This document shows positions 39,712 through 48,654 of a stretch of DNA of 64,000 bases, in pieces. Every line of letters starts with the position of its first letter. Position 1 is the stretch's first letter. The notes under the pieces are model-generated. The model was given only the letters and a program-made list of their open reading frames with translations, had not been told where the DNA came from and did no database searches. Both the position numbers and the translations under genes were made by a program. The stretch covers positions 3,658,001-3,722,000 of the forward strand of contig OY969798.1 in NCBI GenBank assembly GCA_963703165.1, read 5' to 3'. Source of the stretch: JBQTKD01 sp963703165. Its GTDB lineage: Bacteria; Actinomycetota; Actinomycetes; Sporichthyales; Sporichthyaceae.

Positions 39712-40130
39712 TGCGACCCCGATGAGCTCGGGCCGGCCAGGGTGGCGACCACCGCCAGCGCGGCGGCCCCGGCGGTGGTCAGGGCCAGGGAGTCGTAGGC
39801 GGTGTCCCGTTCGACGAGGCCGGCCTGGACCAGGTCGGCGCCGGTCTCCCACAGTTCCAGGGGCACCAGCCCGGTCGCCGCCGCCAGCGCGCCGCTGGCG
39901 AGGCCGCCGCCGTGCGAGCGCGGACAGGACCCGATGGGCGGCCGGATCTCCGCACACCCGCAACATCCGCAGCGCCAGCGCGGTCTGATCGGCCGGCCCG
40001 GGTGGGGACGAGGGTGTGTCGCTCGCCGGCGCCAACCCCTCCAGACCGGCGCGCGGCCGCGGTCACCGCACGCGCCCGCCCGGCCACCGCGGCGGCGAGC
40101 GTCGTCGAGGGCGAGAGCCTGGGAGTTCAC
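39708..40130 (-). pseudogene. Small operon gene, apparently frameshifted
   Basis: An open frame of 140 codons starts at GTG 40130 overlapping the EtfD-like stop and ends with a winged-helix-like GGLASGALAAATGLVPLELWETGADLVQAGLVERDTAYDSLALTTAG. The middle, however, reads as protein only in another frame (QTALALRMLRVCGDPAAHRVLSAL), as if two compensating shifts have occurred. Either a real but odd protein or a recently damaged (or mis-sequenced) gene. Function unknown. Confidence 0.5.
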
Positions 40131-42373
40131 GCCGGTGCTCCGACGGTCTCGGGCTCCGGCGGTGCGGGCCGGCGAACCGCCATGTCGACCAGGCGCACGA
40201 TGTCCAGCACGGTGAGTCGCTCGTCGTTGCCCGTGGTCTTGGCCGCGTCGGAGTACATCGTCATGTCCTTCGGGCAGGACACCACGAAGTGGCTGACATC
40301 CAGGGTGGTCGCCTCGTGGATGCGGTTGACCGCCGGCCGTTCGGTCAGGCCGCTGTCGTCCATCCAGATCCGGCCCCCGCCGGCGCCGCAGCAGAAAGTG
40401 TTCTCCTTGTTGCGGGGCATCTCGAGCAGTTCGCAGCCCAACGCCGCCAGGATCCGGCGCGGCGCCTCGGTGACCTTGTTGTAGCGGGCCAGGTAGCACG
40501 GGTCGTGGTAGGTCACCTGCAGGCCCAGTGGCTCGACCTCGAGCGCGCCGGTCTCGATCAGATGCGCGAGCAACTCGGTGTAGTGCCAGACGGTGTAGTC
40601 CCCGCCCCGGGCGGGGTATTCGTTGCGCAGCGCGTTGAGGGTGTGCGGGTCGGTGGTGAAGATCTCGACGAAGTCGGCGTTGTTCAGCTGCTCGATGTTG
40701 TGCTCGACGAGCTGGTCGAACAGGCCCTCCTCGCCGACTCGACGTACGTCGTTGCCGGAGTTCCATTCGCCCTCGTAGAGAATCCCGAAGTCGACGCCGG
40801 CCCGGGTCAGCAGGCCGGCGAGCAGCCGGGAGTTCTCGGCGAGGCGGTCGTCGAAGGAGGCGTAGTCCCCGACGAACCACAGATACTTCACCGGCTCCTT
40901 GCGAGCGTCCTTGATCGGCACCTCCAGCGTCTTGGTCCACTTGGAACGCTGTCGGGCGGACTTGCCGAAGGAGTTGCCCTGCCCCGCCAGGTTCTGCAGC
41001 GCCGTCTGCAGGCTGGGTTCGAGGTCGCCCTGTTCGACCAGGGTGCGGCGCAGCTGCACGATCGTTCCGACGTGCTCGATGCCGACCGGGCAGGCCTGCA
41101 CGCAGGCCATGCAGGTCGTGCAGGCCCACAACGTCTGACTGGGGATCACACCGCCTGCGATCGAGATGTCGGAGGAGGCGCAGGTCGATCCGTTCGGGCT
41201 CGGGCGGTCCTCCCGATCGAGGATGGCCAGGCCACCGGAAGAGGTGTCCACCCACTGGCGGAGGTCGAGAATAAGGTCGCGTGGGGACAGGGGAGCGCCG
41301 CCCGTCCGGGCGGGGCACACCTCGTGACACCGGCCGCACTTGGTGCAGGAGTCGAGGTCGAGCAGTTCTTTCCAGGTGAAGTCCTCGATGGAGGTGTATC
41401 CGGCGTGGCTGGGATCCGGTTGTGGGTCCGGCAGCCGCAGGGTCGCCGTACGGTCGTGGGCGAGCAGGTTCACCCCGTCGGCCAGCATGTGCATGGCCTT
41501 GGAGTAGGGGATGTAGGCGACGAAGCCCAGCGCCAGCACCGCGTGCAGCCACCACAGGTACGGAAATGCGTCGGTGGCGGTCGCGGCGCCGATTCCCACC
41601 GCCTCGACGCCGTGCGCGAGCGCCCAGCCGATCGGTGACCACTTCTCGTGCGCCGGATAGTCGGTCGCCCGGATCCGGACACCCTCTTCCGCCAGCCCGG
41701 TCAGCAGGATGGCCATCAGCCCGCCGGCGAAGAGCCAGTCGCCCAGCACGAACTGCGTCCGGCTGTAGCCTCCCTCGGGTTCTTCGGCTCGTCGGTAGTT
41801 CAAGCGGAACGGCTTGAGCATTCCCCGACGCACCATCAGATAGCCGAGGCCAACCACCGCGCCGAGCGCGAACACATCGAGGGTGACCGAGTAGGCCTTG
41901 TAGAACGCTCCGTTGAAGAACCGCCAGCGCTCGCCGTCGCCCCCGAAGACGTTGCCCAGGACCCGCATCACGTCGTAGTCGATGGTCAGGATGACCGTGC
42001 CGGCGAACAGCACGAGGAATCCCCAGAAGACCCCGAAATGCGCAATACCCACCGCGCGGGCGCGGCGTCCGATCGTGACGTTGGACGCGACGACCGCCAA
42101 TGACCCGTGGTCGCCGCGCCCGCCCCGCACCCCGCCTGCGGGCCGGGTGAGCATCGCGGACTTGATGGTCGGCCAGCGGTCCGCCGACCGGCCGCGACGG
42201 TACTTGCTGACCCGACGCCAGACGCCGTATCCGAACAGCGCAACGGTCAGGGTGCCGAGGACGTAGAACACGATCTCGCCGGCCTGCCCGACGTGGAAGA
42301 AGATCGGTCGGGTCACCTCGCCGGGAGTCAGTTCGCTCGCCCGCACCACGTCTGCCGCCGCGCCGTCCGTCAC
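40127..42373 (-). CDS. EtfD-like membrane Fe-S oxidoreductase (HdrCB plus cytochrome-b-like)
   Basis: 748 residues. N-terminal membrane domain with about five helices (near 31-52, 108-131, 160-182, 207-228, 270-292) of the NarI/DsrM type; two [4Fe-4S] motifs (C343, C346, C349, C353 and C418, C421, C424, C428); C-terminal HdrB-like CCG domains (YHDPCYLARYN ... NTFCCGAGGGRIWMD). This matches EtfD-type ETF:menaquinone oxidoreductases (mycobacterial Rv0338c). The adjacent etfA and etfB, four and five bases apart, support transfer of electrons from EtfAB to quinone. Start ATG 42373. Confidence 0.9.
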   Translation of the reverse strand: MTDGAAADVVRASELTPGEVTRPIFFHVGQAGEIVFYVLGTLTVALFGYGVWRRVSKYRRGRSADRWPTIKSAMLTRPAGGVRGGRGDHGSLAVVASNVTIGRRARAVGIAHFGVFWGFLVLFAGTVILTIDYDVMRVLGNVFGGDGERWRFFNGAFYKAYSVTLDVFALGAVVGLGYLMVRRGMLKPFRLNYRRAEEPEGGYSRTQFVLGDWLFAGGLMAILLTGLAEEGVRIRATDYPAHEKWSPIGWALAHGVEAVGIGAATATDAFPYLWWLHAVLALGFVAYIPYSKAMHMLADGVNLLAHDRTATLRLPDPQPDPSHAGYTSIEDFTWKELLDLDSCTKCGRCHEVCPARTGGAPLSPRDLILDLRQWVDTSSGGLAILDREDRPSPNGSTCASSDISIAGGVIPSQTLWACTTCMACVQACPVGIEHVGTIVQLRRTLVEQGDLEPSLQTALQNLAGQGNSFGKSARQRSKWTKTLEVPIKDARKEPVKYLWFVGDYASFDDRLAENSRLLAGLLTRAGVDFGILYEGEWNSGNDVRRVGEEGLFDQLVEHNIEQLNNADFVEIFTTDPHTLNALRNEYPARGGDYTVWHYTELLAHLIETGALEVEPLGLQVTYHDPCYLARYNKVTEAPRRILAALGCELLEMPRNKENTFCCGAGGGRIWMDDSGLTERPAVNRIHEATTLDVSHFVVSCPKDMTMYSDAAKTTGNDERLTVLDIVRLVDMAVRRPAPPEPETVGAPA

Positions 42374-42377
42374 GGCC

Positions 42378-43337
42378 TCAGCCCTCCAACTTCTCGACCA
42401 GCGCGGGCACCAGGTCGAACAGGTCGATGGTGCTGCCGTAGTGCGCGACGTCGAAAATGGGTGCGGCCGCGTCGGTGTTGCAGGCGATGATCAGCTCCGC
42501 ATCGCGCATGCCCTCGAGGTGTTCGGGGGCACCGGAGATCCCGAAGGACAGGTAGGCCTTCGGCTTGACCGTGAGTCCGGATTTGCCCACCTGGCGGGAT
42601 TTGGGCATCCAACCGGCATCGATCACCGGGCGGGAGGCCGACAGCGGCGCGCCGAGAGCGTCCGCGAGTTCCTGCACGGTCTCCAGGTCGTCCTTGGACC
42701 CGATGCCGCGCCCGACCGACACGAGCAGGTCCGCGACGGTGATGTCCACGTCGCCGCCCTGCGGCTCGACCATCTGCTGCAGGCTGACCCGGACGGTATC
42801 CAGATCCGCGGGCGGGGCCAGCGTGACCAGCTCTGCCCCGGACCCGCCCTGACCGGCGGTCGCCGGGAACGCTCCGGCCGCGACCGTCACGATGGCCCGG
42901 GGCCCCGAGATCTCGACCTCGGCAAGGATCTTGCCGCCCAGGATCTGGCAGGTCGCCACCGGCATGTCCCCGTCCGCGATCAGCTCGATCACGTAGGCGG
43001 CCTGGGGCGCGTCCCAGAAGACCGACAGGGCGCTGCCCAGGTCCAGGCCCATCGTGTCGTTGGGGAGCATCAGGAGCTTCGGTGACCGCTCGGCCAGCAC
43101 ATGCCGCAGCGCGATCTCGTAGGCCTCGCCGACGTAGTCCGACAGCGCCGGGTGGTCGATCGAGATCACGACGTCGGCTGCGCCCAGGACGGAGGCCGGG
43201 TCCGCGATGCCGAACAGGGCCACCTCGACCTGCCCGCCCCAGGAGTCCGCGAGTTCGCGGGCCTTACCGATCAACTCGTAGGTGGACTCGGTGATGTCCT
43301 TGCCGACCCTTCCGGCCAGCACCAGCACATTGCTCAT
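42378..43337 (-). CDS. etfA: Electron transfer flavoprotein alpha subunit
   Basis: 319 residues, EtfA: N-terminal alpha/beta domain and C-terminal FAD-binding domain with VSVGRGIGSKDDLETVQELADALG, SRPVIDAGWMPKSRQVGKSG and KAYLSFGISGAPEHLEGMRD. Binds FAD at the interface with EtfB. ATG at 43337. In the sHdr context it is expected to take electrons from the Hdr-like complex rather than from acyl-CoA dehydrogenases (inference). Confidence 0.95.
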   Translation of the reverse strand: MSNVLVLAGRVGKDITESTYELIGKARELADSWGGQVEVALFGIADPASVLGAADVVISIDHPALSDYVGEAYEIALRHVLAERSPKLLMLPNDTMGLDLGSALSVFWDAPQAAYVIELIADGDMPVATCQILGGKILAEVEISGPRAIVTVAAGAFPATAGQGGSGAELVTLAPPADLDTVRVSLQQMVEPQGGDVDITVADLLVSVGRGIGSKDDLETVQELADALGAPLSASRPVIDAGWMPKSRQVGKSGLTVKPKAYLSFGISGAPEHLEGMRDAELIIACNTDAAAPIFDVAHYGSTIDLFDLVPALVEKLEG

Positions 43338-43342
43338 CTCGG

Positions 43343-44110
43343 CTATCCCTTCACCAATCCGCGAGAACGCAGCAGGTCGGCGATCTTCTCGGCGACCTCT
43401 TCGGCCGACCCCTCGAGCATCTCGGCGTGGGAGCTGGACACCGGTGCATACATCCGACGCACCGTCAGGCCGTGCGCGGTTCCGTCGATCCCGGCGGGGG
43501 CCTCGGTCAGCCCGCCGGCCTGCATGGTCTGGCGGATCTTGGTGATGGGGGCGTACCGCGGCGACTGGCGGGAGGCCTGCAGTCCGATCACCGCGGGCAG
43601 CCTCACGCACAGTTCGGCCGCCCGGCCCCCGCTGAACTCCTGGCGGACCGAGACCGTGTCGCCGCCGCCCTCGACCGCGACGACGACGGAGACGTGCGGC
43701 TGGCCCAGATGCGCGGCCAACGCGGAGGGGAGTTGGCCGTCCATGTCGTCGGGGGCCTGCACGCCGGTGATCACCAGGTCGGCCGGGTTGGCCTTGAGGT
43801 ACCCGGCGAAGGCGGCCGCCCGGGAGTGTGTGTCCCCGCCGGATGCGCCCGTCAGCTTCACTCCGGCGTCGGCACCCTTGGCGATGGCGGTGTAGAGCGC
43901 CTGCTCGATGTCCGGGTCGTCGGCCAGCCCGACCACGATCACCTCCGCCCCGGCGGAATCCTTGAGCAGAAGGGCTTCCTCCAGCGCCTGGTCGTCCCAC
44001 TCGTTGAGCACGAACTTGAGGTACTCGCGGTCGATGTCGGTGCCCTCGTCGGAGATCTCGAACTCCTCGACCAGGTCGGGCACCGCTTTCATCGGCACGA
44101 CGATGCGCAT
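43343..44110 (-). CDS. etfB: Electron transfer flavoprotein beta subunit
   Basis: 255 residues, EtfB: MRIVVPMKAVPD, VLNEWDDQALEEALLLKD, AKGADAGVKL and DLVITGVQAPDDMDGQLPSALAAHLGQP (AMP site). ATG overlaps the stop of the LipS-type gene by one base, and etfA follows five bases later. Confidence 0.95.
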   Translation of the reverse strand: MRIVVPMKAVPDLVEEFEISDEGTDIDREYLKFVLNEWDDQALEEALLLKDSAGAEVIVVGLADDPDIEQALYTAIAKGADAGVKLTGASGGDTHSRAAAFAGYLKANPADLVITGVQAPDDMDGQLPSALAAHLGQPHVSVVVAVEGGGDTVSVRQEFSGGRAAELCVRLPAVIGLQASRQSPRYAPITKIRQTMQAGGLTEAPAGIDGTAHGLTVRRMYAPVSSSHAEMLEGSAEEVAEKIADLLRSRGLVKG

Positions 44111-45216
44111 CAGGACTCCTTGCGATCGAGCGGAATGCCCAGCGAGAGCTGGGCGCGAACCTCGGCGATGTCGCCCGCCGTGGGCGTGAAGGGGAAGTCA
44201 CGGAAAGGTTCGCTGGGACGGTAGGACCCGTACGGCCGGGTGCAGCCGGGCTCGCCCTTCTCACCCGGACAACCGTTGGTCATGAACGGGACGCCGCCGG
44301 CAACCGCGGCCTCGACGGTGGCGGCGTCACCACCGGCGTCGATCAGGTCGCCCTCGTCATCGAGGGTGAAGTCCTCGATCCCGTAGCCCTCGACCTCGAT
44401 CAGATGCCGGGCCAGTTGGACGCGCCGCCACCGGGCGATGGGGGACTTGGGATGCCCGGCCATCCGCGAGTCGGGTTCGGGGTTGAAGCAGAACAGGTAG
44501 GAGAAGATCTGCCGGTCCCGCAACCGCAGGAAGATCTCGAGCAGGTCGACGTCCCGCTCACCCAGCCCGACGAGGGTGTGCACATTGACCTTCCACTCGC
44601 CGAACACCTCGCGGGCGGAGTGGACGATGTCCCAGTACTGGTCCCACTTCAACCCGCCCTGCGGAACGTCGGTGCGGATCGACCGGAACAGGTCCTCGGT
44701 GACGGCGTCCAGGCCGATACCGATCATGTCCACGCCGAGCCGCTTGAACTCCGTGAGCCGCTCGCGGTTCAGCGTCGGCGGGGCGACCAGGATCGACAGC
44801 GGTGCGCGCACCCGCTCCACGATGCGGGCGGTGATGTCGCAGGTGTCCCGGTAGGAATGGCCATGGGTGACCATGGAGATGCACAGCCGGGTGAGCTTGT
44901 CGTGGTGGCGGACCATGCGCTCGACCAGGTCGTCGGTGTTGACCAGCGGCCACTCCACCCGGATGAAGGACTTGTCCTCGTAGGTGCCGGGTCGGGTCCG
45001 GGCCAGGCCGCAGAAACCGCAGTCGGACAGGCAGCCCTCGTCGTAGTTCAACAGCAGGTTGATGCCGCCGAAATCGAAGTCCCGGCTGAAGCGGCCCGAC
45101 CTGTAGCGCAGGGCGTAGGCGCTGGCCATCGAGATGCGCACCCAGTCGGGGCTGACTCTCGCCGGCGGACGTTCGACCGCCGGCTGTGCCAAGAGCGGTA
45201 GGTGACGGGTGCTCAC
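44110..45216 (-). CDS. Radical SAM protein, LipS1/LipS2-type lipoyl synthase component
   Basis: 368 residues; radical SAM CxxxCxxC at C62, C66, C69 (GCLSDCGFCGLA), TIM-barrel core (LGVDMIGIGLDAVTEDLFRSIR) and C-terminal cysteines (TNGCPGEKGEPGCTRPYG) for an auxiliary cluster. Paired with the radical SAM gene at 46,379-47,380 and two lipoate ligases, it fits the bipartite LipS1/LipS2 lipoate synthase of sLpl(AB)-LipS1-LipS2 pathways. I cannot tell which of the two it is. It would insert sulfur into octanoyl-LbpA. Confidence 0.85.
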   Translation of the reverse strand: MSTRHLPLLAQPAVERPPARVSPDWVRISMASAYALRYRSGRFSRDFDFGGINLLLNYDEGCLSDCGFCGLARTRPGTYEDKSFIRVEWPLVNTDDLVERMVRHHDKLTRLCISMVTHGHSYRDTCDITARIVERVRAPLSILVAPPTLNRERLTEFKRLGVDMIGIGLDAVTEDLFRSIRTDVPQGGLKWDQYWDIVHSAREVFGEWKVNVHTLVGLGERDVDLLEIFLRLRDRQIFSYLFCFNPEPDSRMAGHPKSPIARWRRVQLARHLIEVEGYGIEDFTLDDEGDLIDAGGDAATVEAAVAGGVPFMTNGCPGEKGEPGCTRPYGSYRPSEPFRDFPFTPTAGDIAEVRAQLSLGIPLDRKES

Positions 45217-46379
45217 TGCAGGCTCCTCTGCGGTGCGGCAGACGCGGTCGGCACGGGAGGGGCGCCTTCGCCGGCGTCAGGGAAGTAGCACGACCCCTGC
45301 GTGCGGAACGGGGTCGCGCGTTCCCGGTCGATGGCTCGTGCGCCGGCCCCGAGCACGGCACCGACCACGTCCTGGTCCTCCACCCAGCCGCAGTCCTCGG
45401 CGACCCTGCCGCGAACAGTGCGCGCGACGCCGGCAACGGTGGCGCGGTCCAGGCGCCGCCAGCGCAGGCTGGCCTCCAGTTGCCGAAGCCCCGCCGGCAC
45501 CGTGGTGAAGTCTCCGGTGAACAGCACGCTCTTGATCAGCTGACCCTGCACGGCAACGAACACCCGCACGTGGCCGTCCGGCGATCGGAACGACTCGCTG
45601 CCCGTCCCGTCGGGCGCGGCATTGGTCTCGTGCAGCCACCCGTGGTGGGCGTACTTGTCGGTGACGAGGCGGGCAGCGTCGGCCTGCTCGTCCGCCGTCG
45701 GCCTGCCGGGGGTCAGTCGAATCGCGTTGCGCTGTTCGAAACCCGCCGCGATCGCTCCACGCAGGACCTCCAGGTCGGGTTCGCGCCCGAGCGCGCGCCG
45801 CACCGTGGTGATCCGGTCCTCCACCGCGGCGGCCGCCCGCCCGGCCAGTTTGGTGGCCGGGATCCGCAGCACGCGCAGCATGAACTCCACGTCCAGATCG
45901 GCCAGGATGCTGGCGTGGAACAGGAGTCCACCGTTCGCGTCCAGGTAGAGCCCGAGACCGGCGATCTTGCGTTCGCCCACGAGCAGGTCGTTCTTCCCGC
46001 CGAACTCGGCGCGCACCCCGATCAGACCGAGGCCGTCGATGATCCCGTGGGCAAGCGCGGCCAAGGTGTCCCTGGGTGTGGTGGTGGGCGCGGGGATCAC
46101 CAGCGCCACGCCGAGTTGCCCTGGTCCCATCACGATCGCCCCGCCGCCCGTGGGCCGGCGGCCCACCTCGGTCCCCTGCACCGCACAGGCCGCCAGATCC
46201 AGCTCGGCGTCGATGCTCTGATAGCGCCCGACCAGTGCCGCGTTCGCGTAGGTGTAGAGGCGCAATGTCGGGGTCGGTGTGCTCGCCTGTCGGCCGACGC
46301 CGCGCAGCAGGGCCTCGTCCAGGGCGAGGCCCTCGGCAGCACCGGCCCGGTCGTCGCGGAGGTAGCGCCAGGTCGCCAT
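45213..46379 (-). CDS. Lipoate-protein ligase, sLpl(AB)-type
   Basis: 388 residues, BPL/LplA/LipB fold: VGRYQSIDAELD, RRPTGGGAIVMGPGQLGVAL and the ligase Lys in GERKIAGLGLYLDANGGLLFHASIL; the C-terminal 90 residues (VLFTGDFTTVPAGLRQLEASLRWRRLD) match the LplB accessory domain, so catalytic and accessory parts are fused. It would attach octanoate or lipoate to LbpA. Overlaps both neighbours by 1-4 bases. ATG 46379. Confidence 0.88.
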   Translation of the reverse strand: MATWRYLRDDRAGAAEGLALDEALLRGVGRQASTPTPTLRLYTYANAALVGRYQSIDAELDLAACAVQGTEVGRRPTGGGAIVMGPGQLGVALVIPAPTTTPRDTLAALAHGIIDGLGLIGVRAEFGGKNDLLVGERKIAGLGLYLDANGGLLFHASILADLDVEFMLRVLRIPATKLAGRAAAAVEDRITTVRRALGREPDLEVLRGAIAAGFEQRNAIRLTPGRPTADEQADAARLVTDKYAHHGWLHETNAAPDGTGSESFRSPDGHVRVFVAVQGQLIKSVLFTGDFTTVPAGLRQLEASLRWRRLDRATVAGVARTVRGRVAEDCGWVEDQDVVGAVLGAGARAIDRERATPFRTQGSCYFPDAGEGAPPVPTASAAPQRSLQ

Positions 46380-47380
46380 CACGCGACCGTGATCTCGGAG
46401 AAGCCGCCGTCGGCCCCACCGGCCCAGGTGAGGGAACAGCAGTACTCGTAGCGGTTCGCGGTGATGCCGCGGGACTCGGCGTAGCCGATGATCCCGTCGG
46501 CCGGGTACGCGATGCCGTTGAGGCCGAGATCCACCGCCGCGTGATCGAGCTCCTGCTTGATCCGGCCCATGGGTCGCGCGCACCCGAGGTTCACCGGGAT
46601 GTCCGGCGCGGCCGCGCGTGCTGTGGCGAAGAAGTCCGTGACGTCCTTGGTCGGGGGCGGGGGCAGGTGCGCCATCGGTGTTCCCACCAGCGGCACGAGC
46701 ACGACAAGGATCAGCGTGGAAACGTCGTGGCTGACGACCATCTCCAGCGCACGGTGTTCGCCGAGGAATTTCCCGTAGTGCAGGCCCAGAATGATGTGCG
46801 GGATGATCCGCAGCCCGTTCTCGGCCAGGACATCGAGCGAACGATCGAAGTCGGCGGTGGTCAGGTCGAGGTGGTAGACCTCGCGGATCGTCTCGTCGGC
46901 GCCGATGATGTCGAGCATCACCCCGTCGACGCCCGCCGCGGCGAGCTGCTCGGCCAGCCGCGGCGTCACCACACCCGAGTGCACGATGACCTTCATCCCG
47001 AGTTCCTCGCGGATCCGGGGCACGTGCACCAGATGCGGGGTCAGGGGCACCCCGCCGGTGCGGGTGGAACCGCCGGAGACCAGCAACCCCTCGCTGCCCT
47101 TCGCCTTGAACCGGACGGCGGTGTCGAACAAGCTCTCGCCGGGCCCGATGCCGGCCATGCCGTCGAGCACCTTCGTCTGGCAGTGATCACAGGAGAGCGC
47201 GCACGACGACCCGGTGACCGACACCGGCAGGAATCGCTGCGGGTTCGTCGGGGTCCACTCGGGGGTGCTCCACTTCTTCAGCCCGGGGGCGTAGAAGTCC
47301 ATGACGTCGCCGAAATGCCGCCGGCGGGTCTCGAAGCCCGGGTGCATCTGCTCGAGGCTGGGCATGCTCGCCGTGGTCAT
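46379..47380 (-). CDS. Radical SAM protein, second LipS-type component
   Basis: 333 residues; CxxxCxxC at C60, C64, C67 (SCALSCDHCQT), SAM-binding LLVSGGSTRTGG and barrel strands VDGVMLDIIGADETIREVYHL, with Cys near the C-terminus (NLGCARPMG, YEYCCSL) for an auxiliary cluster. Partner of the radical SAM gene at 44,110. Preceded by LbpA 3 with a four-base overlap. Confidence 0.85.
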   Translation of the reverse strand: MTTASMPSLEQMHPGFETRRRHFGDVMDFYAPGLKKWSTPEWTPTNPQRFLPVSVTGSSCALSCDHCQTKVLDGMAGIGPGESLFDTAVRFKAKGSEGLLVSGGSTRTGGVPLTPHLVHVPRIREELGMKVIVHSGVVTPRLAEQLAAAGVDGVMLDIIGADETIREVYHLDLTTADFDRSLDVLAENGLRIIPHIILGLHYGKFLGEHRALEMVVSHDVSTLILVVLVPLVGTPMAHLPPPPTKDVTDFFATARAAAPDIPVNLGCARPMGRIKQELDHAAVDLGLNGIAYPADGIIGYAESRGITANRYEYCCSLTWAGGADGGFSEITVA

Positions 47381-47856
47381 TCCGCGACCAAACCGTTCTC
47401 CCGATGCTCGGCCACGGCCTGGGCGAACCAGGCATGAGCGAGTGTGTCCTCGACCAACAGGCCGGCCTCGTCCCCGAGGCGGGTCGGCTCGAGATCGATC
47501 AGCCAGCCCTCGTCGTAGGGCGAGCGGACCACGAGGTCGGGGTCGGCGAGGACGGCCGGGTTCACCTCCGCGATGCGCCCGGAGAGGGGTGCCAGCAGCG
47601 GGCCGACGTACTTGGCCGCCTCCAGGCTGCCGTAGGCCTCCCCGCGGGCCACGACGGAGCCCGCTGTGCTGATCACGAGTTGGGCGAGCGAGCCGTAGGT
47701 GTCGGCGGTCAGGCCGTCCAGGCCGATCCGGAGCAAGCCGTCGGCCCTGGACAACACCCAGTGGTGGGTCTGCGGGTCGTAGGAGCGGTCCAGGCGCAGC
47801 GGATATCCGTCGACCGTGACCTCGCTCGTGCTCGTGGTCGCCTCGTCGATGCTCAC
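47377..47856 (-). CDS. GcvH-like lipoate-binding protein 3
   Basis: 159 residues, GcvH-like with presumed lipoylation Lys K82 in SLEAAKYVGPLLAPLSG and the RSPYDEGWLIDLEP segment. More divergent than the other two and placed among the lipoate assembly genes, so it may act as an assembly scaffold or donor (inference). GTG at 47856 overlaps the upstream ligase stop. Confidence 0.8.
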   Translation of the reverse strand: MSIDEATTSTSEVTVDGYPLRLDRSYDPQTHHWVLSRADGLLRIGLDGLTADTYGSLAQLVISTAGSVVARGEAYGSLEAAKYVGPLLAPLSGRIAEVNPAVLADPDLVVRSPYDEGWLIDLEPTRLGDEAGLLVEDTLAHAWFAQAVAEHRENGLVAE

Positions 47857-48653
47857 GCCGCCACCTCCACGTAGATTCCGCCGCGGATCTTCACGCGCTG
47901 TGTCGCCGGCGCGTGTCGGTCCGTGTCGCTGTGGTCCGCGCCGGCGAGAAACTCGGCGCTGCCGAGCACCCCGTCCAGTCGCGTAGCCTCCGCGAGCTCG
48001 GCCGCGCTCGGCCGGCCGAGCTCCGGCGCGAGGCCGAAATGCCGCGCGTACGCCGCGACCATCGAGGCCTGCCACGCGTGCGGGTCCACCTCGGTCGCGG
48101 CCACGTGACGCCGCATCAGTTCAAGCACCTGCGCCCTGGCCGGCGGCTCCAACCGGAGCGCTCGAGTGGCTCGCTCGTGGTCGAACGCGGTGATCAGGTT
48201 TCCGACCACCACCACTCCGTCGCGCATCTGTCCGGCCCCGTGACCGCACACCTTCGCCTCGCCGACGCTGATCTCACCGAACACGTCGAGCTGAGCCGGG
48301 ACCCCTACCGAGCGCAGGGCTTCGACAGCCGGGGTCAGCAGCGCGAGCATCGCCCGCTCGCGTGAGCCGGTCACCGAACGGGCCGGTTGGGTGATCTGGA
48401 ACAGGAGCTGATCCGCGTCGAGGTAGACAGGTCCGCCCCCGACCATCCGCCGGAGCACCGGCAGGCCGTGGGCGGTGCACCACTCGGTGTCGATCTCCGC
48501 CAACCGCCGGTGGTAGCCCAGGCAGACGTAGGGCGCAGCGGATCGGACGAAGGACAACGTGGGACGATCCCCGGTCTGCACGCACCGGGCGAGTGCGTGC
48601 CAGCTGGACTGACTGCGCACCGCCGTCGTCGTGCCGAAGTCGAGGACGCGCAT
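47853..48653 (-). CDS. Lipoate-protein ligase/octanoyltransferase-like protein
   Basis: 266 residues, BPL/LplA/LipB fold (FVRSAAPYVCLGYHRRLAEIDTEWC, RRMVGGGPVYLDADQLLFQI, EAKVCGHGAGQMRDGVVVVGN). The region aligned with the ligase Lys reads EAKVCGHGAGQ with a nearby Cys, closer to LipM/LipL transferases than to LplA. A second lipoate-handling enzyme beside the sLpl(AB)-type ligase; may move octanoyl or lipoyl between carrier proteins. Confidence 0.8.
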   Translation of the reverse strand: MRVLDFGTTTAVRSQSSWHALARCVQTGDRPTLSFVRSAAPYVCLGYHRRLAEIDTEWCTAHGLPVLRRMVGGGPVYLDADQLLFQITQPARSVTGSRERAMLALLTPAVEALRSVGVPAQLDVFGEISVGEAKVCGHGAGQMRDGVVVVGNLITAFDHERATRALRLEPPARAQVLELMRRHVAATEVDPHAWQASMVAAYARHFGLAPELGRPSAAELAEATRLDGVLGSAEFLAGADHSDTDRHAPATQRVKIRGGIYVEVAA

Positions 48654-48654
48654 G

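Noticed and set aside
40016..41638. Plus-strand 540-codon frame opposite the EtfD-like gene
   Set aside because: Low-complexity Val/Gly/Asp/Arg composition; the minus strand encodes a clear Fe-S membrane protein.
45213..46583. Longer lipoate ligase starting upstream of 46,379
   Set aside because: The extra 68 codons lie over the end of the radical SAM gene and are Arg/Gly-rich; ATG 46379 in a stop-start overlap is the natural start.
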